64,000 nt of DNA from NCBI RefSeq assembly GCF_025561425.1, contig NZ_CP094824.1, positions 124,001 to 188,000 on the forward strand. The letters run 5' to 3'. The stretch is from Mammaliicoccus sciuri (GTDB lineage Bacteria; Bacillota; Bacilli; Staphylococcales; Staphylococcaceae). Under the pieces are notes generated by a model. The model was given only the letters and a program-made list of their open reading frames with translations. It was not told where the DNA came from and ran no database searches. How positions within the stretch are numbered: position 1 is the first letter of the stretch; each line of letters opens with the position of its first letter. Made by a program: the position numbers and the translations under genes. Positions 56,672 to 64,000 of this stretch are shown here, piece by piece.

Positions 56672-58213
56672 ATGATACCAACTAAACCTTATCAACGTAT
56701 GATTAGAAAATCTTTATTTATCACTACAATACTACCGGCATTTTTAATTATATTAATAGGATTTGCAACATTTTTAGGCGTATACAGAATGATTGAAATA
56801 AATAGTTTGAAGCATAATATAGTTGAAAGTAAAGATATTGTCACGTCATTAAATCAAAAAGTTACAAAAGCAATTAATAATGATAAACACAAATTTGAAT
56901 CTTTAAATACTAAGAATGGTCATGATAAAACAGAAATACGTCGTCTCATTAATGACTCTATTCACATAAAAGATGCTTCTATGATTTATATATTAGAAAA
57001 TCATGATATAAAAATGACAAATAATTATGAAGATAAAAATTTATCGAATTTACTTCGCATAAAGAGTCAAAATATAAAGTTTAACAATGGTTATTATAAA
57101 CTTTCGATATACATAGAAGAACAACCTTATTTGAATCAATTGCACTATAAAAATAATCAACATTTATTATTAGTAGATAGTTATGATAATGTCTTGTATT
57201 CAAATTATGAAAAGATCCTGTCAAACTATAAAGTTACATTACCTAAATTTGGCTATGTTTATAAAAGTGAATATATACCTGAGTTAAATGCACATATTGT
57301 TTTATTAAAAGATATACATGAAATATTGAATGACGGTTTTAAATTACTATCAATTATGTTGTTAACATTCGTCATTTTAACTATTTTTGGTTACATTTCT
57401 TCTAGTAAAATTTCTCAAGTTCAAACACGAGATATAGAATCAATTATTAAGCGAATTAAATACGCAAAAGAAAGAAAGCTCGGAACATATGAACCATTGT
57501 CTCGTACAAGTGAATTAGAAGAAATTAATAAGTATGTTTATGATTTGTTTGAATCTAATGAAGCATTAATTCATTCAATTGAAGATACAGAAAAATCATT
57601 GAGAGAAATACAACTTAAAGAAATAGAACGACAATTTCACCCACATTTTTTATTCAATACAATGCAAACGATACAATATCTTGTAAGTACTTCTCCGAAC
57701 AAAGCAGAAGAAATTTTGCAACAACTATCAGAAATGCTCAGATATTCATTAAGGGTTAAGTCTGATAATGTACTCGTTAAAGATGAACTCCTATATATAA
57801 AGAAATATATCTCTATTCAAAATGTAAGATTTGACGACAAAATAAAATTATTAATCGATGTACCTTCTGATATTAAAGAAATGAAAATCGATAAAATGTG
57901 TATATTTCCATTTATAGAAAATGCGATTAAACATAATGAACGTGAGCATGATTTGACAATCAATATTCGAATAAGAGAAAATGCGCATCATCTTCTTATT
58001 ATTGTTAAAGATGATAGAGATGGCATGTCAAAAGAACAACTAAGATTAACGCGAGAAAATTTAAATCTTTCTGTTTATGAAACAACACATTTAGGATTAA
58101 ATCATTTGAATCATAAATTAATATTGAAATATGGTATAAAATCAAAAATAAAAATTTATTCAATTGAAAATAAAGGCACAATGATTGCTCTAAGAATTCC
58201 TAGAGGTAGGTGA
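56672..58213 (+). CDS. hptS: HptS sensor histidine kinase (LytS/YesM type)
   Basis: 513 residues; ATGA overlap with hptA. TM1 near 14-37, an extracellular domain of about 180 residues, TM2 near 222-244, a HAMP-like linker, the His box QFHPHFLFNTMQTIQ and N-box FIENAIKHNE. The G1 box reads DDRDGM: residue 449 is Arg (AGA, nt 58016-58018) where DxGxG demands Gly (GGA is one base away). This may impair ATP binding. Normally signals hexose-phosphate presence with HptA to HptR. Confidence 0.92.
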   Translation: MIPTKPYQRMIRKSLFITTILPAFLIILIGFATFLGVYRMIEINSLKHNIVESKDIVTSLNQKVTKAINNDKHKFESLNTKNGHDKTEIRRLINDSIHIKDASMIYILENHDIKMTNNYEDKNLSNLLRIKSQNIKFNNGYYKLSIYIEEQPYLNQLHYKNNQHLLLVDSYDNVLYSNYEKILSNYKVTLPKFGYVYKSEYIPELNAHIVLLKDIHEILNDGFKLLSIMLLTFVILTIFGYISSSKISQVQTRDIESIIKRIKYAKERKLGTYEPLSRTSELEEINKYVYDLFESNEALIHSIEDTEKSLREIQLKEIERQFHPHFLFNTMQTIQYLVSTSPNKAEEILQQLSEMLRYSLRVKSDNVLVKDELLYIKKYISIQNVRFDDKIKLLIDVPSDIKEMKIDKMCIFPFIENAIKHNEREHDLTINIRIRENAHHLLIIVKDDRDGMSKEQLRLTRENLNLSVYETTHLGLNHLNHKLILKYGIKSKIKIYSIENKGTMIALRIPRGR

Positions 58214-58218
58214 GTATT

Positions 58219-58953
58219 ATGCATACAGTTATTATTTGTGATGATGAAAGAATTATAAGAGAAGGTTTGAAGGCTTCTATACAATGGTCTGATTATAATT
58301 TCAATGAAGTATTGTTAGCAAAAGATGGAGAAGAAGCACTGGAATTAATACATCTCAATCATCCACTACTCGTAATTATTGATATTAGAATGCCTAAGAT
58401 GAATGGCATACAATTACTAGAGAACATTAAAGATATTTCTTGTGAGAAAATTATTTTATCTAGTTATGACGATTACGAATATATGAAAGCAGGCATTCAA
58501 CATAAAGTAACAGATTATTTGCTAAAACCTATTAATCAACAAGAATTAAAACAAATACTCAATAAGATTTATGAAAAGTATGACGATCAAGAAGAAAAAG
58601 TAGATATAGAAGTGTTCAAACCTTTAAAAGAGGTTGATTATGATGACTACTATGTAAATAAAATCATTCAATATATCCGTAAACATTATCACGATAAACA
58701 ATCAGTGAAAGAAATGCTTAGTCAATTTGACGCAAGTGAAAGCTATCTTATGAGGATTTTTAAACAAGAAGTAGGTATAACAATATTAGATTACTTAAAT
58801 AGATATAGAGTATTCAAATCCCTTCATCTACTAGAACATCATTATAAACATTATGAAGTAGCTGATATGGTAGGCTTTTCAGAATATAAAGTGTTTAGTT
58901 ATCAATTCAAAAAATATTTAGAAGTATCACCAAGTGATTATATGAAAAAATAA
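58219..58953 (+). CDS. hptR: HptR response regulator (AraC-type)
   Basis: 244 residues from the ATG at 58219, with AGGTAGG 9-15 bases upstream; an in-frame GTG at 58210 lies inside that site. Receiver: DD pair in IICDDERIIREG, phosphoacceptor in VIIDIRMPKMNG (near 54), Lys in DYLLKPINQ. C-terminal AraC HTH pair: VKEMLSQFDASESYLMRIFK and VADMVGFSEYKVFSYQFKKY. Activates uhpT in S. aureus. Start follows the hptS stop by 5 bases. Confidence 0.92.
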   Translation: MHTVIICDDERIIREGLKASIQWSDYNFNEVLLAKDGEEALELIHLNHPLLVIIDIRMPKMNGIQLLENIKDISCEKIILSSYDDYEYMKAGIQHKVTDYLLKPINQQELKQILNKIYEKYDDQEEKVDIEVFKPLKEVDYDDYYVNKIIQYIRKHYHDKQSVKEMLSQFDASESYLMRIFKQEVGITILDYLNRYRVFKSLHLLEHHYKHYEVADMVGFSEYKVFSYQFKKYLEVSPSDYMKK

Positions 58954-58983
58954 AAAGGAATGGGTTAAAATCCATTCCTTTTT
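58952..58983. terminator. Bidirectional terminator between hptR and uhpT
   Basis: Arms AAAAAGGAATGG and CCATTCCTTTTT with loop GTTAAAAT. Shared by convergent genes. Confidence 0.93.
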
Positions 58984-58988
58984 ATATA

Positions 58989-60368
58989 TTAAATGTTTAA
59001 TGAGCGTATTTTCTTTTCTTCATAATATGCAACGATACATAATAAAATGATACCTATGAATAAGGCAAAATAGAAGACGATAAAGACATCTGTCCAACCG
59101 CTAAGTGTATAACCAAATACATTTAATCCTTTTGATTTAGGGTCTGCAATAGCAGCAAGTCCTACTTTGGCCATTGAATCACCGAATAAATAAGCGAATG
59201 ATCCTGTCATACCGTTAGCAACACTGATTGCTCGTTTTGGTACAAATCCTGTTAATGAAACACCAATCAATAATTGAGGACCAAAAATTAATGCACCTAA
59301 TGCAAATAAAGCGATATTAACCATGGCAACACTTGTAGCATTTGTATAAAGTATAACTACAAATGTAATGATAAACATGCATCCAACTGCAACGACTGCA
59401 CGACGTCCTTTTAGTAAATCGGAAACATATCCCCATAATAAACTCGCAACAAGTGCACCTATCTCAAAGTAGAATATGGTATTAATAGCATCAGATTGAC
59501 CGAATCCTAAATGCTCAGATACGTATAAAGGTGCCCAGTTATCTATACCTATACGTACTATATAAACAAATACATTTGAAATACATAAAATCCAAATAAC
59601 AGGATTTTTTAATATGTAAGTTTTGAAAATTTCCCATTTTGACATATGAACTGAATCAATATTTTCTTGTTTAATTGGTTCTTCCCATATTTCTTCAGCA
59701 CGATTCCAACCTAATTCTTCAGGATCGTCTTTACCAATGAATGAACCAACAATACCTATAATTAAAGCAATGACTGAAGGGAAGATAAACATACCAACAA
59801 CACTACCGTTAAAGAATGTATGTGCGCCCCATAAAGCAAGTCCACCGGCTATTGCACCACCGATATTATGTGAAGTATTCCAAAATCCAAGGTAACGTCC
59901 TCTTTTCGAACGTGGTGCCCATCTTGAGATTGTCGAATAACTAGCTGGACCACCAACTGATTGGAACACACCATTTAATCCCCATAAAACAATGAATAGT
60001 CCTAAAATAGAACCAAAGTAACTAAGCGTAAAGCCCATTATTAAAACAGCAAGTGCTGCTAAAACAAGTAAGAATGAAATAACTTTCTTAGTGTTCTTAC
60101 CATCTATAAAATAGCCAAGTAATGATTTACCAAGACCATATGTAATACTAAACGCTAACCCGATATATCCTAATTCTAAAGTAGTCAGACCGACTTCTTC
60201 TTTTAGTAATGGCTGAGCAGCTTTAAAGTTATTTCTAATTAAATACATCGCCATATATGTAAAGAATACTACAAAGAAAGCTTTTAAAAAGTGTCGAAGC
60301 CATAACTTTCTTTGAGTTGAAAGTGGAATTCCTTTGTTAGGAATTTTGTTAATTTCAAAAAATTGCAT
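58989..60368 (-). CDS. uhpT: Hexose phosphate transporter UhpT
   Basis: 459 residues, 12 helices. Organophosphate:Pi antiporter: RHFLKAFFVVFFTYMAMYLI, RNNFKAAQPLL and GYGLGKSLLGYFIDGKNTKKV near TM1-3, WGLNGVFQSVGGPASYSTIS with the conserved Arg loop RWAPRSKRGRYLGFWNTSHN. Takes up glucose 6-phosphate and, as known, fosfomycin. GGGGTGA is upstream of the ATG; a cre-like site lies 45-59 bases upstream. Confidence 0.94.
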   Translation of the reverse strand: MQFFEINKIPNKGIPLSTQRKLWLRHFLKAFFVVFFTYMAMYLIRNNFKAAQPLLKEEVGLTTLELGYIGLAFSITYGLGKSLLGYFIDGKNTKKVISFLLVLAALAVLIMGFTLSYFGSILGLFIVLWGLNGVFQSVGGPASYSTISRWAPRSKRGRYLGFWNTSHNIGGAIAGGLALWGAHTFFNGSVVGMFIFPSVIALIIGIVGSFIGKDDPEELGWNRAEEIWEEPIKQENIDSVHMSKWEIFKTYILKNPVIWILCISNVFVYIVRIGIDNWAPLYVSEHLGFGQSDAINTIFYFEIGALVASLLWGYVSDLLKGRRAVVAVGCMFIITFVVILYTNATSVAMVNIALFALGALIFGPQLLIGVSLTGFVPKRAISVANGMTGSFAYLFGDSMAKVGLAAIADPKSKGLNVFGYTLSGWTDVFIVFYFALFIGIILLCIVAYYEEKKIRSLNI

Positions 60369-60412
60369 GTAATCACCCCATGTAGTTTTGTATATAAAAA
60401 TCTTAGCAATTT

Positions 60413-60427
60413 ATGTAAGCGCTTTAT
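60413..60427 (-). promoter_or_regulatory. cre-like CcpA site upstream of uhpT
   Basis: ATGTAAGCGCTTTAT fits the cre consensus WTGNAANCGNWNNCW with one mismatch. Catabolite repression of uhpT is inferred. Confidence 0.6.
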
Positions 60428-60481
60428 ATACGAATAAATGTCATTTTATCCAAAAAAGTGAAGTGATTTTCCAAAACATAA

Positions 60482-60526
60482 ACAGAGGTAAGTCTTCCGT
60501 ATTAGTGACGGTAGTCTTACCTCTGT
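60482..60526. terminator. Terminator downstream of the MerA-like gene
   Basis: Arms ACAGAGGTAAG and CTTACCTCTGT with inner CCGT-ACGG pairs. It insulates uhpT upstream DNA from the minus-strand MerA-like transcript. Confidence 0.75.
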
Positions 60527-60536
60527 ATTTTATATC

Positions 60537-61880
60537 CTACATCATAGCTACTTTTAATAAATCTAGCACGCCGCTTGATGATCCTGGGAATGCAAAGATG
60601 AGTTGATTAAGGTCTTTGCCTGTTAGTTTTTGGTTAACGATAAATGTGAGTAGGTTGATTAAGTTTGCTGCGTCGTCTGCGTATATTTCTGCGCCTACGA
60701 GTTGTTTGTCTGCGTTTAATATAATTGTCATTTCTGCTTCTGTTTCGTTTTTATATTCAAATACCATTTGTTTGCCGAATGGTATGTCTTTTATTGTATA
60801 TGCTCCGTTATCTTCTGCTTCTTTAACAGTAACACCAATTTGTGAAAGTCTTGGTAATGAGTATAATACTGATGGTATTGCTGGATATTGAATTGGATTT
60901 GGATTGATGCCCAATATGTGAGTCGCGATGTAGTTAGATTCAAATGTTGCTGTTGGTGTTAATTTAGGAATTGTTTTATCTAATACATCACCGCTAGCAT
61001 ATATGTCTTGTATGTTTGTTCTTAAATAATCATCGACTTGAATACCTTTTTCACTATATTCAATACCTAATTCGTCTAATCCTATATTTTGTACATTTGG
61101 TTTACCTCCTGTTGCGTCTAGTACATAGTCAGTGTTGATGCTAAGTCCTGATTCTGTTGTAACGTTGTAACTGTTACCAGCTTGTTGGACTGATTGAACA
61201 TTTTCATTGAAATGGAATTGTACGCCCTCTGATTCTAATTTATGAATTAAATTTGCAATGTGCTTTTCATTAAAGCCATCTAATGGTTTGTCTGTATGGT
61301 GGATGACGTGAACTTCAGCACCAGATTTAATTGCGATTGAAGCGAATTCGATACTAATAATACCGGCACCAATAAATGTGATGCTATTTGGCATTTTATC
61401 TAAAGATAAGAAGTCACGACTATCATGTGTTAATGTGCTACCTTCTATATCAAGTTTATTACTATGTTGTCCAGTTGCAATGACGATGTTCTCAGCTTGA
61501 ATAGGTGTACCTTCAACATCAATTGTATGGGCATCTATTAATTTACCGGCACCCATGATCACTTCAATACCTTGTTGTTCAAACATAGATTTAAGTGTAT
61601 TGGAAAGGGGATTAATGACAGCTTTCTTATATTGCATCAAGTTCTCCCAGTTTACATGTAATTGGTCAGATTCAATAATTTGAGGGTAGTGACTAGCTTC
61701 TTCTAGCACTTCATAAGGTCCTTCAAGTAAGATCATGGCATTACAACCGTAATTCGTACAAGTACCAGCTATCGTGTCTTTTTCTATAATGGCTACAGAT
61801 TTGCCAGCATGTTTTAACGTTAACGCAGCATGCCATGCAGCATGTCCACTACCTATAAATACAACATCAAATTTGTTCAT
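60537..61880 (-). CDS. Pyridine nucleotide-disulfide oxidoreductase (MerA/lipoamide dehydrogenase-like)
   Basis: 447 residues. FAD motif VVFIGSGHAAWHAAL (7-21), redox-active C41/C46 in GTCTNYGCNA, NAD motif FIGAGIISIEFASI, FAD Asp in NIQDIYASGDV and a C-terminal dimerisation domain. The usual C-terminal His-Glu pair of lipoamide dehydrogenases is not seen (LIFAFPGSSSG), and no MerA N-terminal metal domain exists, so the substrate is unknown. Adjacent MarR gene (20 bases upstream, same strand) suggests redox or electrophile stress control. Confidence 0.88.
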   Translation of the reverse strand: MNKFDVVFIGSGHAAWHAALTLKHAGKSVAIIEKDTIAGTCTNYGCNAMILLEGPYEVLEEASHYPQIIESDQLHVNWENLMQYKKAVINPLSNTLKSMFEQQGIEVIMGAGKLIDAHTIDVEGTPIQAENIVIATGQHSNKLDIEGSTLTHDSRDFLSLDKMPNSITFIGAGIISIEFASIAIKSGAEVHVIHHTDKPLDGFNEKHIANLIHKLESEGVQFHFNENVQSVQQAGNSYNVTTESGLSINTDYVLDATGGKPNVQNIGLDELGIEYSEKGIQVDDYLRTNIQDIYASGDVLDKTIPKLTPTATFESNYIATHILGINPNPIQYPAIPSVLYSLPRLSQIGVTVKEAEDNGAYTIKDIPFGKQMVFEYKNETEAEMTIILNADKQLVGAEIYADDAANLINLLTFIVNQKLTGKDLNQLIFAFPGSSSGVLDLLKVAMM

Positions 61881-61900
61881 AGTTTATCATCCTTTATAAG

Positions 61901-62338
61901 TTATTTATTTAATTGTTTTCTTAAAGTTGTTTCTAATTGATCCATAATGTCTTTCGTTTGTTTGTATAGTCCTAAATCCATTTCTTCTGATACACATTTA
62001 GAGATGGCATCATAAATAGGTTGTTTTTGTTCTTTTCCTTTTTGAGTTAATGAAACAATTAATTGTCTTTTGTCTTGTTCTGATTTTTGTCGAGTAACCC
62101 ATCCTGACTGTTCTAATCTTTTAAGGAGTGGGGTAAGCGTGTTGCTTGAAAGGTCCAATTTCTGACCAATCGAATGTAATGTTTGAGGATTTTGTTCCCA
62201 TAATGAAAGTAAGACTAAATATTGTGAGTAAGTTAAACCAAATGACTTAAGTTCTTTTTCGTAAAATTGAGCAAATAATCGACTTACATTATATGCTGAG
62301 AAACATACTTGATTGGCTAGCTTCATATTGTAATCCAT
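61901..62338 (-). CDS. MarR-family regulator, OhrR/SarZ-like
   Basis: 145 residues. Winged helix with LDLSSNTLTPLLKRLEQSGW and DKRQLIVSLTQKG. A Cys at position 12 in the N-terminal helix (NQVCFSAYN) is where OhrR/SarZ/MgrA carry their single sensing Cys; another is near 124. AAAGGAG precedes the ATG. Co-transcribed with the MerA-like gene, and two palindromes in its upstream region suggest self-control. Confidence 0.88.
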   Translation of the reverse strand: MDYNMKLANQVCFSAYNVSRLFAQFYEKELKSFGLTYSQYLVLLSLWEQNPQTLHSIGQKLDLSSNTLTPLLKRLEQSGWVTRQKSEQDKRQLIVSLTQKGKEQKQPIYDAISKCVSEEMDLGLYKQTKDIMDQLETTLRKQLNK

Positions 62339-62353
62339 AAAATACTCCTTTCT

Positions 62354-62394
62354 ATCGTGTACGATTGATTATATATTAAACTATCGCGCGCGAT
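62354..62394 (-). promoter_or_regulatory. Two palindromic operators around a -10 sequence
   Basis: ATCGTGTACGAT (62354-62365) and ATCGCGCGCGAT (62383-62394) have centres 29 bases apart, about three helical turns. A minus-strand TATAAT lies between them (62368-62373). Candidate binding sites of the MarR protein. Confidence 0.7.
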
Positions 62395-62534
62395 TAATCA
62401 AAGAAGGTGCTCGCAAATTGAAAAAAAGATCTAGAATTGATAACTTATAAATAATATAAAGTAAAGATTGTCCTTTTACAGAAATTGTAATAATATAAAT
62501 TTAAAGATGAACATGTAATCGTGGAGGGATAGTT

Positions 62535-62720
62535 GTGAGTGAAAATCATGACAAAGATATTAACGAGGAAATAGAGAAAGAATTACTAGAATATCTTGAG
62601 AATAAAGATGAAATAGAAGCAGCAAAGCCTAAAAAGAAAAAATATATGAGCATGGTATTTCTATGCAGTTTAATCATTGTATTGCTTTATGTTTCTAGGA
62701 TCATTATGAGTATTTTTTAA
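62535..62720 (+). CDS. Small single-span membrane protein
   Basis: 61 residues from GTG with GGAGGG 8-13 bases upstream. N-terminal 30 residues acidic (EEIEKELLEYLENKDE), a KPKKKK stretch, then one transmembrane helix (about 40-60) at the very C-terminus. Topology is probably N-in. I do not recognise the family. A terminator follows. Confidence 0.7.
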   Translation: MSENHDKDINEEIEKELLEYLENKDEIEAAKPKKKKYMSMVFLCSLIIVLLYVSRIIMSIF

Positions 62721-62733
62721 TATAATAAAAACA

Positions 62734-62763
62734 GAACAGCATCCAATCACGGATGCTGCTCTA
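62734..62763 (+). terminator. Terminator after small membrane protein
   Basis: CAGCATCC and GGATGCTG arms with loop AATCAC, then CTCTATTTGTTT. Confidence 0.85.
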
Positions 62764-62957
62764 TTTGTTTATTTATCAATACGATACGTCTTCTTACCAT
62801 TATCATATAAATCGTCATAAGAATCCTCGCAGAATTAGGACTAAGATTGAGTGATTCATTTATTCTATAGAAAGAATATCGTTATATCAACGATACCTTT
62901 TCAAATTAAAACATTAAACTAAAATCATTTGTATTTTACAACTATATATTTAAAAAA

Positions 62958-62995
62958 GCAGAGGAAACAATCAAAAGATTGAATATTTCCTCTGC
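62958..62995. terminator. Terminator after PSM-mec-like gene
   Basis: Arms GCAGAGGAAA and TTTCCTCTGC, with inner CAATC-GATTG, and A/T tracts on both sides. Between 62764 and 62957 I see no supported gene. Confidence 0.92.
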
Positions 62996-63018
62996 CTTTT
63001 TAATGCAATAAAACTGAA

Positions 63019-63087
63019 TTAACCGAAAGTTTGAATGCAAGTCTTGATTAAATCAATAATGCTTGTAATAACACCAGCGATATCCAT
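63019..63087 (-). CDS. Phenol-soluble modulin, PSM-mec-like (22 residues)
   Basis: 22 codons, ATG at 63087, GAAAGAGG 9-16 bases upstream, stop TAA at 63019, terminator 24 bases beyond. The core GVITSIIDLIKTCIQ is the same as in PSM-mec (as I remember it: 22 residues); only positions 3, 4 and 20 differ (Ile, Ala and Thr here). An amphipathic helix with formyl-Met start and no signal peptide, exported by Pmt-type transporters in staphylococci; cytolytic and surfactant roles are known for the family. PSM-mec is normally found in SCCmec; no mec gene is in this window. It was too short to be called by usual length limits. Confidence 0.93.
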   Translation of the reverse strand: MDIAGVITSIIDLIKTCIQTFG

Positions 63088-63119
63088 TTGCAAAACCTCT
63101 TTCTTTTTAAGATACATTT

Positions 63120-63186
63120 AGTATAAATAAACTTAACCCATTTATGTTAAAAATTCCCTATAAAGCCAAAAATCATACATAACTGT
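63120..63186 (-). promoter_or_regulatory. AgrA-like promoter of the PSM gene
   Basis: On the minus strand ACAGTTATG (63178-63186), 12 bases, then CTTTATAGG (63157-63165) sit in the direct-repeat spacing of AgrA sites (ACAGTTAAG-N12-ACAGTTAGG). The first half matches 8 of 9, the second only 4 of 9. TATACT (63120-63125) lies 31 bases on, with no good -35. The region 63187-63436 shows nothing else supportable. Confidence 0.5.
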
Positions 63187-63436
63187 CAATCAATTAAAAA
63201 ACAACGTACAAATATGCACAAAAACCCGTCACTTAGGGAATGTGAAGGAATTTGAACTGTTGGTAAACATAACTATTCAAAAGAAAAAGTAATGTTAAAG
63301 CGGGTTCGAATTGTATATTTACTCCTTTTTTCAACACAAAAGTCAGAAAATTCCGAAATATTTATTTATATAACTGTTACTAATTGGTAATATGCTTAAT
63401 TAATAACAACTTTTATTTAAGGAAAGGGGAATTTTT

Positions 63437-64000
63437 GTGGGAAAAGTACAAGATGTTATGAATAGGGATAAACAATATTTTGCTAAAGCTGGGCGTATTC
63501 CTTATTATCCATTAGTCATTGAAGAAGCACATGGCTCTACTTTGATTGATGTAGAAGGAAAGAAATATATTGATTTATTATCGAGTGCTAGTTCACAAAA
63601 TGTAGGACATACGCCTAAAAAAGTAGTTGAAGCTATTCAAAGACAGGCTTCTAAAATGGTTCATTACACACCAGCGTATATGCACCATGAACCACTTACA
63701 AAGTTATCTGAAAAGCTTTGTAAATTATCTCCAGGTAATTTTGAGAAACAAGTTCTGTTTGGTTTAACTGGTTCTGATGCTTGTGATGGAATGATTAAAT
63801 TTGCGAGAGGCTATACGGGACGTCCATATATTATTAGTTTTGAAAATGCATATCATGGGTCTACATATGGTTCGATTACAGCTTCAGCCATTTCTTTGAA
63901 TATGAGACGTAAAATAGGTCCATTATTACCAGGGTTCTATCATATTCCTTATCCAGATAATTACCGTGGTATGTACAAAGAAAATGAACCGAAGACTGTT
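63437..64000 (+). CDS. Class III aminotransferase, 3' end outside window
   Basis: 188 codons from GTG with AAAGGGGAA upstream; open to the window end. PLP fold-type I, class III (ornithine/4-aminobutyrate aminotransferase group): VIEEAHGSTLIDVEGKKYID, LSSASSQNVGHTPKKV, LFGLTGSDACDGMIKFAR and FENAYHGSTYGS. The PLP Lys would be beyond the end. Exact substrate cannot be told from this part. Confidence 0.92.
   Translation, partial: MGKVQDVMNRDKQYFAKAGRIPYYPLVIEEAHGSTLIDVEGKKYIDLLSSASSQNVGHTPKKVVEAIQRQASKMVHYTPAYMHHEPLTKLSEKLCKLSPGNFEKQVLFGLTGSDACDGMIKFARGYTGRPYIISFENAYHGSTYGSITASAISLNMRRKIGPLLPGFYHIPYPDNYRGMYKENEPKTV

Larger units (their letters stand above)
54390..56675 (+). pseudogene. hptA: hptA sensor lipoprotein gene interrupted by an IS
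   Basis: ATG at 54390 with GGGAG 7-11 bases upstream starts a lipoprotein signal (lipobox VSGC, Cys17). After 32 codons an IS3-family element (54487-55950) follows, and the gene resumes at 55951 in the restored frame (GDI-VVGGVLSEMIEHPDDF). Removing the IS and one ATA target copy gives 272 residues. Iron/phosphosugar-type binding proteins of this family (AfuA/HptA) are about 320 residues and usually have some 50-60 more residues before the VVGG segment, so some N-terminal sequence may also be lost. HptA senses glucose 6-phosphate for HptSR. Non-functional here. Confidence 0.88.

Noticed and set aside
55941-56675. Stand-alone gene starting at 55941
   Set aside because: Its first codons come from the IS end; it is the 3' part of hptA, and the frame joins to 54390-54486 once the IS is removed.
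62769-62834. Minus-strand frame ending SYDDLYDNGKKTYRIDK
   Set aside because: Only 21 open codons, no start codon and no ribosome site. It may be a tail of a lost gene, but nothing supports it.

Overview
This window looks like staphylococcal chromosome. It has low GC, staphylococcal gene families throughout (mevalonate pathway, icaADBC, hts-type siderophore uptake, HptRS/UhpT) and strong Shine-Dalgarno sites. A 22-residue peptide gene almost identical to PSM-mec points to the Mammaliicoccus (former Staphylococcus sciuri) group. That species assignment is inference from gene content, not a database result.

Layout. 1-5544: glutamate synthase gltB (5' end outside the window) and gltD, then tRNA-Ser(UGA). 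5592-7055: an IS3-family element inside the terminator that follows the tRNA. 7231-13107: an IS256-family element that has cut off the 5' end of a DUF4011/helicase/Vsr-like gene, which is also frameshifted. 13128-16855: a small membrane protein, then a PLD-helicase and a Nudix gene in overlapping frames. 17052-22054: a malate module (two-component system, 2HCT symporter, malic enzyme). 22193-25782: a membrane-anchored protein, a gene remnant, and a 41-bp repeat array split by a partly duplicated IS3-family element. 25939-34465: an iron locus with hts-type ABC importer, an SbnH-like decarboxylase, an MFS exporter and two NIS siderophore synthetases behind a Fur-box promoter. 34741-40913: MarR regulator and DHA2 exporter, a wall-anchored V8-like protease, an NAD(P)-binding protein, TspO, and a secreted dispersin-B-like GH20 hydrolase. 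41401-45533: frameshifted icaR and intact icaADBC. 45591-51338: brnQ, an array of 120-bp repeats built from hairpins, thiolase-mvaA and divergent mvaS. 51743-54300: a glycerophosphodiesterase and an IS110-family element. 54390-60368: hptA split by a second IS3-family copy, then hptS, hptR and uhpT. 60537-64000: a MerA-like flavoprotein with its MarR regulator, a small membrane protein, the PSM-mec-like gene and a truncated class III aminotransferase.

How the parts fit together. Malate would be sensed by the CitA-like kinase, imported by the symporter and decarboxylated by malic enzyme. The iron locus would make, export and re-import a citrate-type siderophore under Fur; the decarboxylase suggests a product other than staphyloferrin A. 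A gene set for building PNAG biofilm (icaADBC) lies next to an enzyme predicted to cut the same polymer, while its repressor icaR is broken. Hexose-phosphate sensing looks inactive: hptA carries an IS and HptS has an Arg at a conserved G1-box Gly.

Decay is a theme. At least six genes are interrupted or frameshifted, mobile elements of three families are present, and two near-identical IS3-family copies in opposite orientation bracket about 47 kb. The best leads are the chromosomal PSM-mec-like peptide with an AgrA-like upstream site, the dispersin-like/ica neighbourhood with broken icaR, the decarboxylase-containing siderophore cluster, the Fur-boxed wall-anchored protease and the 120-bp hairpin array.
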